Assembly: GCF_020103695.1 (NCBI RefSeq)
Contig: NZ_JAHXBF010000009.1
Span: forward strand, 186,001-250,000
Origin: Hyalangium versicolor
GTDB lineage: Bacteria > Myxococcota > Myxococcia > Myxococcales > Myxococcaceae
Direction: 5' to 3'
DNA length: 64,000 bases
The translations under genes were made by a program, and so were the position numbers. Of the stretch, positions 35,067-44,263 are shown piece after piece. The notes beneath the pieces were generated by a model. It was given only the letters and a program-made list of their open reading frames with translations. It made no database searches and was not told the DNA's origin. Positions within the stretch are counted from its first letter, which is position 1; each line of letters starts with the position of its first letter.

Positions 35067-36659
35067 ATGTGGCTCATCATGAATCCCGGCCTCGTCTCGG
35101 AGCGGGTGGTTCCGCTGCCCGAGGGGCAGACCACCATCGGCCGCACCGAGGAGAACAGCGTCTGCGTGCTCCACGCCAGCCTGTCACGCCGCCACGCGCG
35201 GCTGGAGCGCAACGGCGAGCGGGTGCTGCTGACCGACCTGAACAGCAAGAATGGCACCTTCCTCAGCGACACCCGGGTGGCGACTCCCTGTGAGCTCCGC
35301 CCGGGAGACGCCTTCCGCTGCGGCGAGGTGGCCTTCAAGTTGATGGCTCAAACCAACGAGCCACGGCCCACCCATGTCCAGGAGCTGCGGACACGCTTCT
35401 CCCCCTCGTCGATGGATGACCTGCTCCTGGCGGAGCACACGCCCGGCAGCTCCATCCTGAAGGTGAGGCAGGCGCCCCCGACGGATGCCCGCGCCGCCGA
35501 GAAGCTCCAGGTGCTGCTCAAGGCCTCCCAGATGCTCTCCGCGCTCGGTCCCATCGACGAGCTGCTCAAGCGCATCATCCAGCTCGTCTTCCAGATCCTC
35601 GAGGTGGACCGGGCGGCCATCTTCCTGGTGGACCCCTCCAACAACACGCTCCGCCCGCGCGTGGCGAGTCTCTCGTCCGGACAGGTGCCCTCCGGCCCCT
35701 TCTACAGTCACCAGATCATCGAGTACGTGCGCAACCAGAGCGTCGCCGCCCTGTTCGCCGACGCCCTGCAGGATCCACGGCTGGAAGGGGCCTCGTCGGT
35801 GATGGTGCAGTCCATCCACGCCTCCATGTGCGTGCCGCTCAAGCCTCGCAACGAGGTGCTGGGCGTGCTGTACGTGGACAATCTCTCCCAGGCCAACCGC
35901 TTCAACCAGGAGGACCTGGAGTTCCTCACTGCGTTCGCCAACCAGGCCGCCATCGCCCTGGAGAACTCGATGCTCTCGCAGCGGCTCGCGGACGAGGCGG
36001 TGCTGCGCAACACCTACCTGCGCTTCTTCCCCGCCCCCGTCATCAAGAAGCTCGAGAGCACCCGCGGCGCGCCCCTGGAGCGCGTCGAGACGGAGGTGAC
36101 GGTCCTCTTCTCGGACATCAGCGGCTTCACCTCGCTGTCCTCCACCCTACACCCCATGCAGGTGATGGATCTGCTCAACGAGTACTTCCCGGTGATGGCG
36201 GACATCGTCTTCCGTCACGAGGGGACGTTGGAGAAGTATATCGGCGACGCGCTGATGGCCATCTGGGGCGCGCCGTTCCCCCAGCCCGACGACGCGGACC
36301 GGGCGCTGCGCGCGGCGGTGGAGATGCAGCACGCGCTGGCGGACATGAATGCGCGCTGGAAGTCGCAGGGCAAGCCGGAGCTGCAGATCCACGTGGGGCT
36401 GAACACGGGCCGGGTGGCCGCGGGCAACATCGGCTCGGAGAAGTATCTGCAGTACGCCACCATCGGAGATGCCACCAACGTGGCCAGCCGCGTGTGCAGC
36501 GCCGCCTCCGATGGGGAGATCTGCCTGGCCGAGGCCACGTTCCAGCGCACCCAGGAGCGCTCCTGGCCCCTGGAGAAGCTGGCCCCCGTTCAGGTGAAGG
36601 GCAAGAAGGATCCCCTCACCCTGTACCGGGTGGACTGGAAGGCCCGTCCCGTCCGCTGA
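35067..36659 (+). CDS. FHA-GAF-adenylate cyclase (paralogue)
   Basis: 530-aa protein with the same length and domain order as the product of 31229: FHA (GRTEENSV, SRRHARL, SKNGT), GAF, class III cyclase (FSDISGF, EKYIGD, GDATNVASR). Catalytic residues for cAMP synthesis are all present. The two proteins differ mainly in the FHA-GAF linker and in surface positions, as expected of a local duplication. The stop is 30 bases from the end of the converging CRP-type regulator gene. Confidence 0.93.
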   Translation: MWLIMNPGLVSERVVPLPEGQTTIGRTEENSVCVLHASLSRRHARLERNGERVLLTDLNSKNGTFLSDTRVATPCELRPGDAFRCGEVAFKLMAQTNEPRPTHVQELRTRFSPSSMDDLLLAEHTPGSSILKVRQAPPTDARAAEKLQVLLKASQMLSALGPIDELLKRIIQLVFQILEVDRAAIFLVDPSNNTLRPRVASLSSGQVPSGPFYSHQIIEYVRNQSVAALFADALQDPRLEGASSVMVQSIHASMCVPLKPRNEVLGVLYVDNLSQANRFNQEDLEFLTAFANQAAIALENSMLSQRLADEAVLRNTYLRFFPAPVIKKLESTRGAPLERVETEVTVLFSDISGFTSLSSTLHPMQVMDLLNEYFPVMADIVFRHEGTLEKYIGDALMAIWGAPFPQPDDADRALRAAVEMQHALADMNARWKSQGKPELQIHVGLNTGRVAAGNIGSEKYLQYATIGDATNVASRVCSAASDGEICLAEATFQRTQERSWPLEKLAPVQVKGKKDPLTLYRVDWKARPVR

Positions 36660-36689
36660 GCGGCGGAAAGGCCCGCTGCCCCGGCTGGC

Positions 36690-37370
36690 CTACTCCGCCT
36701 CCTGGCCCAACCGCTCGGGGCGGACCAGGGTGATCTGTCCCCCCTCGTAGGAGAGCAGGCCCTCGCGGACGTAGAAGCGGAGCCACTTGTTGGTGCTCTC
36801 CCGGGTGAGGCCGCACAGGTTGGCCAGCTCCGACTGGGTCAGCTTCTGCGTGATGACCACTCCCTCGGCTCCAGGCCGGCCCTGGTTCTCCGCCAGATCG
36901 AGCAGCACCCGGACCAAGCGTGTGCGCGCATCCAGGAAGGTCGTGTCATGCACGAGCTGCGTGACGCGCCGGACCAGCCGGCTCAGCGCCGACAGCAACT
37001 TCATGGCCACCTGAGGACGCGCCTCGAGGAACTTCCGGAAGTCCTCCCGCTGAAGGCTCAGCAGGTCCACCTCTTCGCGCGCCACCGCATCCGTGGAGCG
37101 GGGCTCGTCATCCAGCAGCGCCAGCTCGCCAAAGACATCTCCGCGATCCAGCAATGCCAGAATGACTTCCTTTCCATCCTCGGAGCTGAGGCGGATGTTC
37201 ACCTGCCCTTTGCGAAGGATGTAGAGCGCCGTGCCCACATCCCCCTGGTGGAAGATGACCTCTCCTTTCGCATAGCGCCGGGAGCGCAGGAGGGTGGACA
37301 GATGCTCCAACTCCTCGGATTGGAGGTTCTCGAAGATGGAAATGTTGGACAGAAGCGGTGCGTAGGACAT
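36690..37370 (-). CDS. CRP/FNR-family transcriptional regulator
   Basis: 226-aa regulator. The cyclic-nucleotide-binding domain (about 5-115) keeps the phosphate-cassette residues FGELALLDDEPRST, including the Glu, Arg and Ser that bind cAMP in E. coli CRP, and lacks FNR-type cysteines. The C-terminal winged HTH (LTQSELANLCGLTRESTNKW) has the recognition-helix R-E pair that reads TGTGA. A perfect TGTGA-N6-TCACA site lies 106 bases upstream in the divergent intergenic region, so it is probably autoregulated and regulates the neighbour. The start at 37370 opens MSYAPLL; the longer frame to 37445 has no domain content. Confidence 0.9.
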   Translation of the reverse strand: MSYAPLLSNISIFENLQSEELEHLSTLLRSRRYAKGEVIFHQGDVGTALYILRKGQVNIRLSSEDGKEVILALLDRGDVFGELALLDDEPRSTDAVAREEVDLLSLQREDFRKFLEARPQVAMKLLSALSRLVRRVTQLVHDTTFLDARTRLVRVLLDLAENQGRPGAEGVVITQKLTQSELANLCGLTRESTNKWLRFYVREGLLSYEGGQITLVRPERLGQEAE

Positions 37371-37475
37371 GGCTTCACTTTCTCCATCCTGCCTGACTGG
37401 CGTAGGGCCTGGTGAGAATAAGGACCATGATTGTCGTTGCCACACGCGATGACTGTGCGCGAACTCACTCTCGGG

Positions 37476-37493
37476 CTGTGAACCGCCTCACAG
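37476..37493. promoter_or_regulatory. CRP-type operator between divergent genes
   Basis: CTGTGA-ACCGCC-TCACAG is a perfect match to the CRP consensus TGTGA-N6-TCACA. Its centre (37484.5) is about 41 bases upstream of the start site predicted from TACGGT at 37514-37519, the class II activator position, for the plus-strand TPR/cNMP gene. The minus-strand regulator gene starts 106 bases away on the other side. Confidence 0.75.
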
Positions 37494-37553
37494 CAGCTTC
37501 GGGCAGCAAGTTCTACGGTAACGCCATTCAACCCCGAACCCGTGGAGCTGAAC

Positions 37554-38921
37554 ATGTCCCGCCCCCTTCGCCAGCTGTCCATTGCTTCGCAGGACTCCCG
37601 CTCTGCTTTCGAGCGCTCCTTGAGCCACCGCGCAACCACCTCACGGCAACTCGCCGACCGCGACGCCGAGAGCGTGTCCAGCTCCCTGCTGCGCCGCGCC
37701 AAGGACAAGGCCACCTCGCTGCTCGCCCAGGGAGAGCTGGAGGAAGCGCTCAAGCTCTTCCAATCGGTGGCGGTGGCCACGCCGGGCGAGCCCCTGTGGC
37801 GGCAGAAGGTCGCCGAGATCCTCCAGCGGCTGGGCCGCACGCGTGAGGCCATCGCCGAGTACGAGGTGGTGGCGGAGACCTGGGCGAAGACGGGCTGGTT
37901 GCTGCGCGCCATCGCCATGTGCAAGGCCATCCTCCAGCTCGATCCGAACCACACCCGGACCCAGGCGCTGCTGGCGAACCTCCACACCCGGCGCGAGCAG
38001 CCTCGCGGCCAGGTGGGCACCGCGGGGAGGCCCGTGGCCCTTCCTCCGGGCCTCAAGCGGGCCCGCGACTCCCGGGAGGCCGAGTCCCTGCCCACCATTC
38101 CCTTCTTCTCCTCCCTGGGCCGGGAGGTGTTCCTGGAGGTGCTGGCCGGCGTGGAACGGCGCCAGTACAAGCCGGGTGAGTTCATCGTCCGCGAGGGCAC
38201 CCCGGGCAGCTCCATGTTCATGATCGTCGAGGGCTCGGTGAGCGTGGTGCGCCAGGGAGAGCAGGGCCAACCCCTCATCCTGGCCTCGCTGGGCGAGGGA
38301 GAGCTCTTCGGGGAGATGGCGCTCCTGTGCGAGGGGCCTAGGCTCTCCAGCGTGGTGGCCATGGAGGACACGGTGCTGCTGGAGTTCACCCGTGAGCGCA
38401 TGGAGAACATCGCCACGCGCTACCCCCAGCTGGCCGAGATCATCCAGCAGCTCTACCAGGAGCGGCTGCTGGCCAACGTGCTGCGCAGCAACCCGCTCTT
38501 CGCCGGCTGGCCGGAGCCGCTGCGGCAGAACGTGGCGGCCTCCTTCACCCCCATCTCGGTCAAGGCAGGCGAGGAGATCATCTCCCGCGGACAGCAGGGC
38601 CACACCCTCTTCCTCGTACTGCGCGGCCGCTGCGCCGTCTTCCACCACCACGTGGACGGCAACGAGACGCCCTACCCGGACATGGCCGAGGGGGCTGTCT
38701 TCGGGGAGATTTCCCTGCTGCGCAGCAGGCTGGCCACGGCCTCGGTCCGGGCCCAGACGCCGTGCCTGCTGCTGAAGCTGGAGCGGGCGACGCTCGACCA
38801 ACTGCTGCCGCGCCACCCGGCGCTGTACAAGGAGCTGCAGCGGCTGAGCGCCGAGCGCATGCTGCGCACCACCATGCTGCTCTGCGGGCACCCCATCCAC
38901 CTGGGCGACACGCGGGTGTGA
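37554..38921 (+). CDS. TPR protein with two cyclic-nucleotide-binding domains
   Basis: 455-aa protein. After an N-terminal basic segment come helical TPR-like repeats (about 40-140: AKDKATSLLAQGELEEALKL and similar). Two cNMP-binding domains follow, each starting with a PFF/PLF-type helix, at about 180-300 and 305-440. The phosphate cassette of the first reads GEMALLCEGPRLSS; the second reads GEISLLRSRLATAS and lacks the family Arg-Ser pair. Nucleotide binding may therefore be weakened, at least in the second domain. No HTH or enzymatic domain is present, so it looks like a scaffold that reads cyclic nucleotides. GGAGC upstream supports ATG 37554. Confidence 0.85.
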   Translation: MSRPLRQLSIASQDSRSAFERSLSHRATTSRQLADRDAESVSSSLLRRAKDKATSLLAQGELEEALKLFQSVAVATPGEPLWRQKVAEILQRLGRTREAIAEYEVVAETWAKTGWLLRAIAMCKAILQLDPNHTRTQALLANLHTRREQPRGQVGTAGRPVALPPGLKRARDSREAESLPTIPFFSSLGREVFLEVLAGVERRQYKPGEFIVREGTPGSSMFMIVEGSVSVVRQGEQGQPLILASLGEGELFGEMALLCEGPRLSSVVAMEDTVLLEFTRERMENIATRYPQLAEIIQQLYQERLLANVLRSNPLFAGWPEPLRQNVAASFTPISVKAGEEIISRGQQGHTLFLVLRGRCAVFHHHVDGNETPYPDMAEGAVFGEISLLRSRLATASVRAQTPCLLLKLERATLDQLLPRHPALYKELQRLSAERMLRTTMLLCGHPIHLGDTRV

Positions 38922-38926
38922 GCCGG

Positions 38927-40444
38927 CTAGGCACACCTCTCGCCGGGGTGCTCCAGCTCGGACGAGGTGTCCTCCACCGTACCTCCCGGCGCCGGCACCG
39001 AGCGCGGGAGCATCAGCACGAAGCTGGTGCCCTCCGCGTGCGTGGAGGAGACCTCCACGCTCCCACCATGCGCCTGGATGATCTGCGCGACGATGTAGAG
39101 CCCCAGCCCCAACCCACCCCGGGAGGGCTTGCTGGCGCTCTCGGAGCGATGGAAGGGCTCGAAGAGACGCTCGCGCAGGGAGACCGGAATGGGAGGCCCC
39201 GCGTTGTGCACCTCGACGCGCTGCAGGGACTCCAAGCCCTCCAGACACACGCTCACCGGCGTCCCCGGCGGGCTGTGCTGAAGCGCGTTGGCCACCAGGT
39301 TGGAGAGCACCTGCGCCATCCGCTCCTCGTCCCAGAAGCCATGGCAGTCCCCACGCACCTCGAGCTGGATGCTTCGGTCCACGTAGACCAGCTCCAGCTC
39401 GGAGATGACGCGGCGGCACACCTCGTCCAGCGCCACATCCCTCGGGCGCAGGGGGATGCCTCCCGCCATGCGCGCCCGCGTGAAGTCCAGCAACTGTTTC
39501 ACCAACCGGGCCATGCGCTCGGCGCTCCCGTCGATGCGCTGCACCACGCGGCGCACCTCCGGCATCAACGACTCCTTCGCGAGCAGGGTCGCCGAGGACA
39601 GCCGGATGGCAGCCAGCGGGTTGCCCAGATCGTGCCCCAGCACGCCGATGAAGCGCTCACGGAAGTGCCCCTCCTGCTCCCGCTCATCCTCCTGCCGCTT
39701 GCGCGCGGTGATGTCCCGGCTGATGCCGAACAAGCCATACTCCGCTCCGTCCGGCTGGCGGAGCACCCCCTTGATGGTCTGCCAGATGCAACCGAAGCCA
39801 GGTCCACCCTCGGCGTCCTCATAGGTGGCCGTCTCGCCCGATTCGAATACCGCCCGATCATGCGCCACGGTGGCCACCGCCGCCTCGGGGCCCAGGAGCT
39901 CCGCATCGGTGCGCCCCAACACCTCGTCGGGTGGACGGCCGAAAGCTCGCGCCGCCGCGGCGTTGAGCAGGACATAACGCCCGATGAGATCCTTCACGAA
40001 CACCGCATCCGTGGTGCTCTCGATGACCGCGTGGAGCAGATCCCGATCCCGGCGCAGTGCGCCCTCGGCCGCCGCGCGCTGGGTGAAATCCTCCAGGAAG
40101 AGGGTGAGGCCGCCCTCACTGGGAGCCAGCCGGGCCTGGAGCCAGACGAGGCCCCGGGGCGTCATGCGGCCGAAGCGTTCCATCTCTGGCACTTGCCGCT
40201 CCACGACTCGCACACAGGCATCGAAGAGGCTGCATTCACCTACCCACGGAGCCTCATCCAGCAACCGTTGGCCGGGCGATGGGAGCAGCCCAAGCACCCC
40301 CTGGCGCTCCCGTCCTGACAGCGTGTCCACACACTCGAAATCGAGGATGCGCCCTTCGTGCGAGCGGATGGCGCGCAGGCGGACCCAGACATCCGCAGGC
40401 AGTGCCTCCGCATAGATCGATAGTGGCTCGCTCCAGGATCGCAT
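38927..40444 (-). CDS. PAS-domain sensor histidine kinase
   Basis: 505-aa kinase without transmembrane segments. N-terminal PAS-type regions come first, including a PAS/PAC unit around ALRRDRDLLHAVIESTTDAVF and ISRDITARKRQ. The HisKA dimerisation helix follows with phospho-acceptor His271 in GHDLGNPL. The HATPase has the N box NLVANALQHS, then the G boxes GLGLGLYI and EGTSFVL. It has no receiver domain, so a partner response regulator lies elsewhere. The stop is 6 bases from that of the converging cNMP protein gene. The start at MRSWSEPL (40444) is inferred from the domain boundary; the open frame extends to 40558. Confidence 0.87.
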   Translation of the reverse strand: MRSWSEPLSIYAEALPADVWVRLRAIRSHEGRILDFECVDTLSGRERQGVLGLLPSPGQRLLDEAPWVGECSLFDACVRVVERQVPEMERFGRMTPRGLVWLQARLAPSEGGLTLFLEDFTQRAAAEGALRRDRDLLHAVIESTTDAVFVKDLIGRYVLLNAAAARAFGRPPDEVLGRTDAELLGPEAAVATVAHDRAVFESGETATYEDAEGGPGFGCIWQTIKGVLRQPDGAEYGLFGISRDITARKRQEDEREQEGHFRERFIGVLGHDLGNPLAAIRLSSATLLAKESLMPEVRRVVQRIDGSAERMARLVKQLLDFTRARMAGGIPLRPRDVALDEVCRRVISELELVYVDRSIQLEVRGDCHGFWDEERMAQVLSNLVANALQHSPPGTPVSVCLEGLESLQRVEVHNAGPPIPVSLRERLFEPFHRSESASKPSRGGLGLGLYIVAQIIQAHGGSVEVSSTHAEGTSFVLMLPRSVPAPGGTVEDTSSELEHPGERCA

Positions 40445-40608
40445 GCATTCGCCTCGTAAGGCGCCCCCGCACCTCTCCCGTGAGCCTAACGCTGCTGCCC
40501 TTCCGCCAGGAAACCACCCTGCCCGGCGAGTTACCGGGCGATGGTGTCTGTCGGACAAAAAGGGGCTGCCGATCGTTGGTGGACGTCATGCCCAGGGCCT
40601 TGTCTTCG

Positions 40609-40636
40609 TTGACCGGCCCGGGGCTGGCTCTTATAC
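40609..40636 (+). promoter_or_regulatory. Sigma-70-type promoter of mfd
   Basis: TTGACC, 16 bases, then TTATAC. The -10 is close to consensus and the -35 differs at one base. It would start transcription near 40643, leaving only about 11 bases before the ATG at 40654. Position relative to the gene also rules out the upstream in-frame starts. Confidence 0.65.
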
Positions 40637-40653
40637 GCGGAGCCTCAGCCACG

Positions 40654-43600
40654 ATGGATACTCCCTTCGGTCAGAGACTCGGCGCGGAAGCGCTGCGCGG
40701 TGCACCTCCCTTGGTGGGAGATCCCTTCGCTCACGTGTTGGAGCGCCTCCAGCCTGGACGCCGCGTGCGTACCCAGGGCATCCAGGGCGCGGCCCGGGGC
40801 TATGTGCTCGCCCGCCTCGCGCGCAGCCTGAAGGTGCCGCTCGTCTGCGTGGCGGTGGACGAGGAGGCAGCCGACGCCCTGGCCTCGGACCTGGCCTTCT
40901 TCCTGGGGGGCAAGGGTACGCCCCTGGAGCCGCGCGTGCTGCGCCTGCCCGCGGACGAGGTGCTGCCCTACGACGAGTTGTCGCCGGAACCCACCGCTGT
41001 CAGTGAGCGGCTGGGCGCCCTGTTCCACCTGGGCCAGGGTACGCGGTTCCCCGCCCTGGTCATCTCCCTGCGGGCGCTGCTGCGCAAGGTGATACCACCT
41101 CCGATGATGAGCACGCTGTCGGCGCTCATCACCGTGGGCCAGGACTTCGATCGGGACTCGCTGGCGCGCAAGCTCGCCGCCATGGGCTACCAGTCCAGCC
41201 CGCTGGTGGAGGATCCGGGGACGTTCTCGGTGCGCGGCGGCATCCTGGATGTCTTCAGTCCGCTCTACGAGCGCCCCGTCCGGCTCGAGTTCTTCGGCGA
41301 CACCATCGAGTCCATCCGCGTGTTCGATCCGGACAACCAGCGCACGGTGGACTCGCTCAAGGAGGTGTACCTGGTGCCCGCGCGGGAGGCGATGCTCACC
41401 GAGCAGACGCGCCCGCGAGCCGAGGCCGCCGCACGCTCCGTGGCCGACCGCATCAACATGCCCACCATCAAGCTGCGCGAGCGGCTCGACGCGCTGCGCG
41501 AGGGCATGCCGGGCTTCGGCCTCGAGGGCCTGCTGCCCGGCTTCTTCGAGGGAGGGTTGGGCACCCTCTTCGACTATCTGCGTCTGTGGGCGAAGGACCT
41601 GCTCTTCTACCTGGATGACCCGGTGGGTCTGGACCGCGCCGCCAGCGATCTGTGGGCGGAGCTGGAGCGCTCCTTCCAGGCCGCGGACGAACGGCAGGAT
41701 CTCACCTTCCCACCGCCGGAGCACTTCCTCACGCGAGCGCAGGCGGATGCGCAGCTGGCCGGGGTGCGTGTGCTGGAAGGGGGCGGGCTGGCGCTGACCC
41801 CGACCGAGCAGCCGCCGGTGATGTTCTCGTTCGGCGGCACGCAGGATCTTCGTGAGGCCATCCTGGCGCACCACGGCGAGGAGGGCGCGCTCACACCGCT
41901 GGTGGAGCGGCTACAACGCTGGCGGGACATGCGGGTGGCGTGCGCCGTGGCGTGCGGAACACTGAGCCAGGCGGACCGGCTCAAGCGGCTGTTGCTGGAC
42001 CGCGGCGTGATGGTGCGCATCCACGAGGAGCCCATCGCGGACGTGAGCAAGCTCTACGAGCCCTCCGTCCACGCCCACCTCTACCCCAGCGAGGTGAGCC
42101 ACGGCTTCGTGGATGGCACGGGCGGCTTCGCCCTGCTCGCGGACGAGGAGATCTTCGGCGTGCGAGCCCGGCGCCGCGTGCGGCGCTCCAAGAAGCTGGA
42201 TGCCTTTGGCGCGGGCTTCGGGGACCTCAAGGAAGGCGACCTCATCGTCCACTCGGACTTTGGCATTGGTCGCTATGCGGGCCTGACGAAGATGCAGGTG
42301 CAGAACGTGCCGGGTGACTTCCTGGTGCTGGAGTACGCGGGCCGGGACAAGATCTACCTGCCGGTGAGCCGCATGCGGCTCATCCAGAAGTTCACGGGCG
42401 GGGATCCGACGAAGGTCCAGCTGGACAAGCTGGGCACGGCGAGCTGGGAGAAGACGAAGAAGCGCGTCAAGGAGCAGCTGCTCAAGATGGCGGCGGAGCT
42501 CTTGCAGATCGCCGCCGCGCGCAAGGCTCACCCGGGCCACGCGTTCTCCGCGCCGGACCGCTACTTCCGCCAGTTCGAGGCGGACTTCGAGTTCGAGGAG
42601 ACGCCGGACCAGGCCAAGGCCATCGATGACGTGCTGGCGGACATGCAGAAGCCGGAGCCGATGGACCGGCTGGTCTGCGGCGACGTGGGCTACGGCAAGA
42701 CGGAGGTGGCGATGCGCGCCGCCTTCAAGGCCACGCTGGACCGCAAGCAGGTGGCGGTGCTGGTGCCCACGACGGTGCTGGCGCAGCAGCACTTCCTGTC
42801 CTTCAAGAAGCGCTTCAAGGACTATCCCGTCACCGTGGAGGTGATCTCCGGGCTGAAGAAGCCGCCCGAGGTGCGGGAGATCCTCAAGCGCGCCAAGGAG
42901 GGCCGGGTCGACATCCTCATCGGCACGCACAAGCTGCTGGCCGGGGACGTGGCCTTCAAGGAGCTGGGCCTGCTCGTGGTGGACGAGGAGCAGCGCTTCG
43001 GGGTGAAGCAGAAGGAACAGATCAAGCGGCTGCGCACGCAGGTGGACGTGCTCACGCTGACGGCCACGCCCATTCCCCGCACGTTGCACATGTCCATGTC
43101 GGGCGTGCGGGACATGAGCATCATCGCCACGCCGCCGCAGGACCGGCGCGCCATCCGTACGTTCGTGATGAAGTTCGACCCGCCCGTCATCAAGGAAGCC
43201 ATCGAGCGAGAGGTGGCCCGCGGCGGACAGGTGTTCTTCGTGCACAACCGGGTGCAGTCCATCGCCTCGATGGAGCGCTTCCTGAAGGAGCAGGTGCCGA
43301 ACGTCACCATCGGCGTGGCGCACGGGCAGATGGGCGAGGGGCAGCTCGAGAAGGTGATGCTGGAGTTCACCGAGAAGAAGTACCAGGTGCTCCTGTGCAC
43401 CTCGATCATCGAGAGCGGCATCGACATCTCCAGCGCCAACACGATGATCGTGAACCGGGCGGATGCATTTGGCCTGGCACAGCTCTACCAGTTGCGCGGG
43501 CGCGTGGGCCGATCCAAGGAGCGTGCGTACGCATACCTGCTGGTGCCCGCGCGGCGGAACATCACCCGGGATGCGCAGCGGCGCCTGGAGGTGCTGCAGA

Positions 43601-44238
43601 ACTTCACCGAGCTGGGCGCGGGCTTCTCCATCGCCAGCCACGACCTGGAGATCCGCGGCGCGGGCAACCTGCTGGGCGAGAAGCAGTCCGGAGCCATCGC
43701 GGAGATCGGCTTCGACATGTATGCGCAGCTGTTGGAGGAGGCCGTGGCGGAGCTGCAGGGCCAACCTCCGAGCACGCAGATCGAACCGGAGATCACCCTG
43801 CCCCTGGCGGCGCTCATCCCGGACGACTACGTGCCGGACGTGCACCAGCGGCTCGTCTTCTACAAGCGCTTCGCCCAGGCGAGCCATCCGGACGAGGTGA
43901 CGGACCTGCGCGCCGAGTTGGTGGATCGCTACGGCGAGGCACCCGACGAGGTGGACAACCTCTCGGAGCTGACGCTGCTGAAGATCGACATGCGGGACCT
44001 GCGGCTCCGAGCGTTGGAGTCCGGAGCCGGGCGGCTGGTGGTGACGCTGGGCGCGGACGCGCTGCTGGACGGACCCAAGGTGGCTGCGCTGGTGCAGCGC
44101 TCCAAGGGTGTCTACCGGCTCACTCCGGACATGAAGCTCATCGCCAAGATCCAAGAGGGCACCAAGGGCCAGGCGTTGGTGGTGGAGGCCCGAAAGGTGC
44201 TGCGCGATCTGCACACCTGCGCACTGCCGCAGGCGTGA
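40654..44238 (+). CDS. mfd: Transcription-repair coupling factor Mfd
   Basis: 1194-aa DNA translocase that removes stalled RNA polymerase and recruits UvrA. The order is normal: UvrB-like damage-recognition region, RNA-polymerase-interaction domain (around EGDLIVHSDFGIGRYAGL), RecG-type helicase with Walker A GDVGYGKTE (676-684) and Walker B VVDEEQRFG (near 777), motif III TATPIPRTL, and a C-terminal TRCF domain. Length fits the family (E. coli 1148 aa). The ATG at 40654 is favoured because a good promoter sits immediately upstream and the homology begins there. No sign of truncation. Confidence 0.97.
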   Translation: MDTPFGQRLGAEALRGAPPLVGDPFAHVLERLQPGRRVRTQGIQGAARGYVLARLARSLKVPLVCVAVDEEAADALASDLAFFLGGKGTPLEPRVLRLPADEVLPYDELSPEPTAVSERLGALFHLGQGTRFPALVISLRALLRKVIPPPMMSTLSALITVGQDFDRDSLARKLAAMGYQSSPLVEDPGTFSVRGGILDVFSPLYERPVRLEFFGDTIESIRVFDPDNQRTVDSLKEVYLVPAREAMLTEQTRPRAEAAARSVADRINMPTIKLRERLDALREGMPGFGLEGLLPGFFEGGLGTLFDYLRLWAKDLLFYLDDPVGLDRAASDLWAELERSFQAADERQDLTFPPPEHFLTRAQADAQLAGVRVLEGGGLALTPTEQPPVMFSFGGTQDLREAILAHHGEEGALTPLVERLQRWRDMRVACAVACGTLSQADRLKRLLLDRGVMVRIHEEPIADVSKLYEPSVHAHLYPSEVSHGFVDGTGGFALLADEEIFGVRARRRVRRSKKLDAFGAGFGDLKEGDLIVHSDFGIGRYAGLTKMQVQNVPGDFLVLEYAGRDKIYLPVSRMRLIQKFTGGDPTKVQLDKLGTASWEKTKKRVKEQLLKMAAELLQIAAARKAHPGHAFSAPDRYFRQFEADFEFEETPDQAKAIDDVLADMQKPEPMDRLVCGDVGYGKTEVAMRAAFKATLDRKQVAVLVPTTVLAQQHFLSFKKRFKDYPVTVEVISGLKKPPEVREILKRAKEGRVDILIGTHKLLAGDVAFKELGLLVVDEEQRFGVKQKEQIKRLRTQVDVLTLTATPIPRTLHMSMSGVRDMSIIATPPQDRRAIRTFVMKFDPPVIKEAIEREVARGGQVFFVHNRVQSIASMERFLKEQVPNVTIGVAHGQMGEGQLEKVMLEFTEKKYQVLLCTSIIESGIDISSANTMIVNRADAFGLAQLYQLRGRVGRSKERAYAYLLVPARRNITRDAQRRLEVLQNFTELGAGFSIASHDLEIRGAGNLLGEKQSGAIAEIGFDMYAQLLEEAVAELQGQPPSTQIEPEITLPLAALIPDDYVPDVHQRLVFYKRFAQASHPDEVTDLRAELVDRYGEAPDEVDNLSELTLLKIDMRDLRLRALESGAGRLVVTLGADALLDGPKVAALVQRSKGVYRLTPDMKLIAKIQEGTKGQALVVEARKVLRDLHTCALPQA

Positions 44239-44263
44239 TGGGATGCGTCGCGCGACTCGAGCC

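Noticed and set aside
41911..44214. Minus-strand frame antisense to mfd
   Set aside because: Overlaps a complete Mfd protein and has His/Val/Gln-rich non-protein-like composition.
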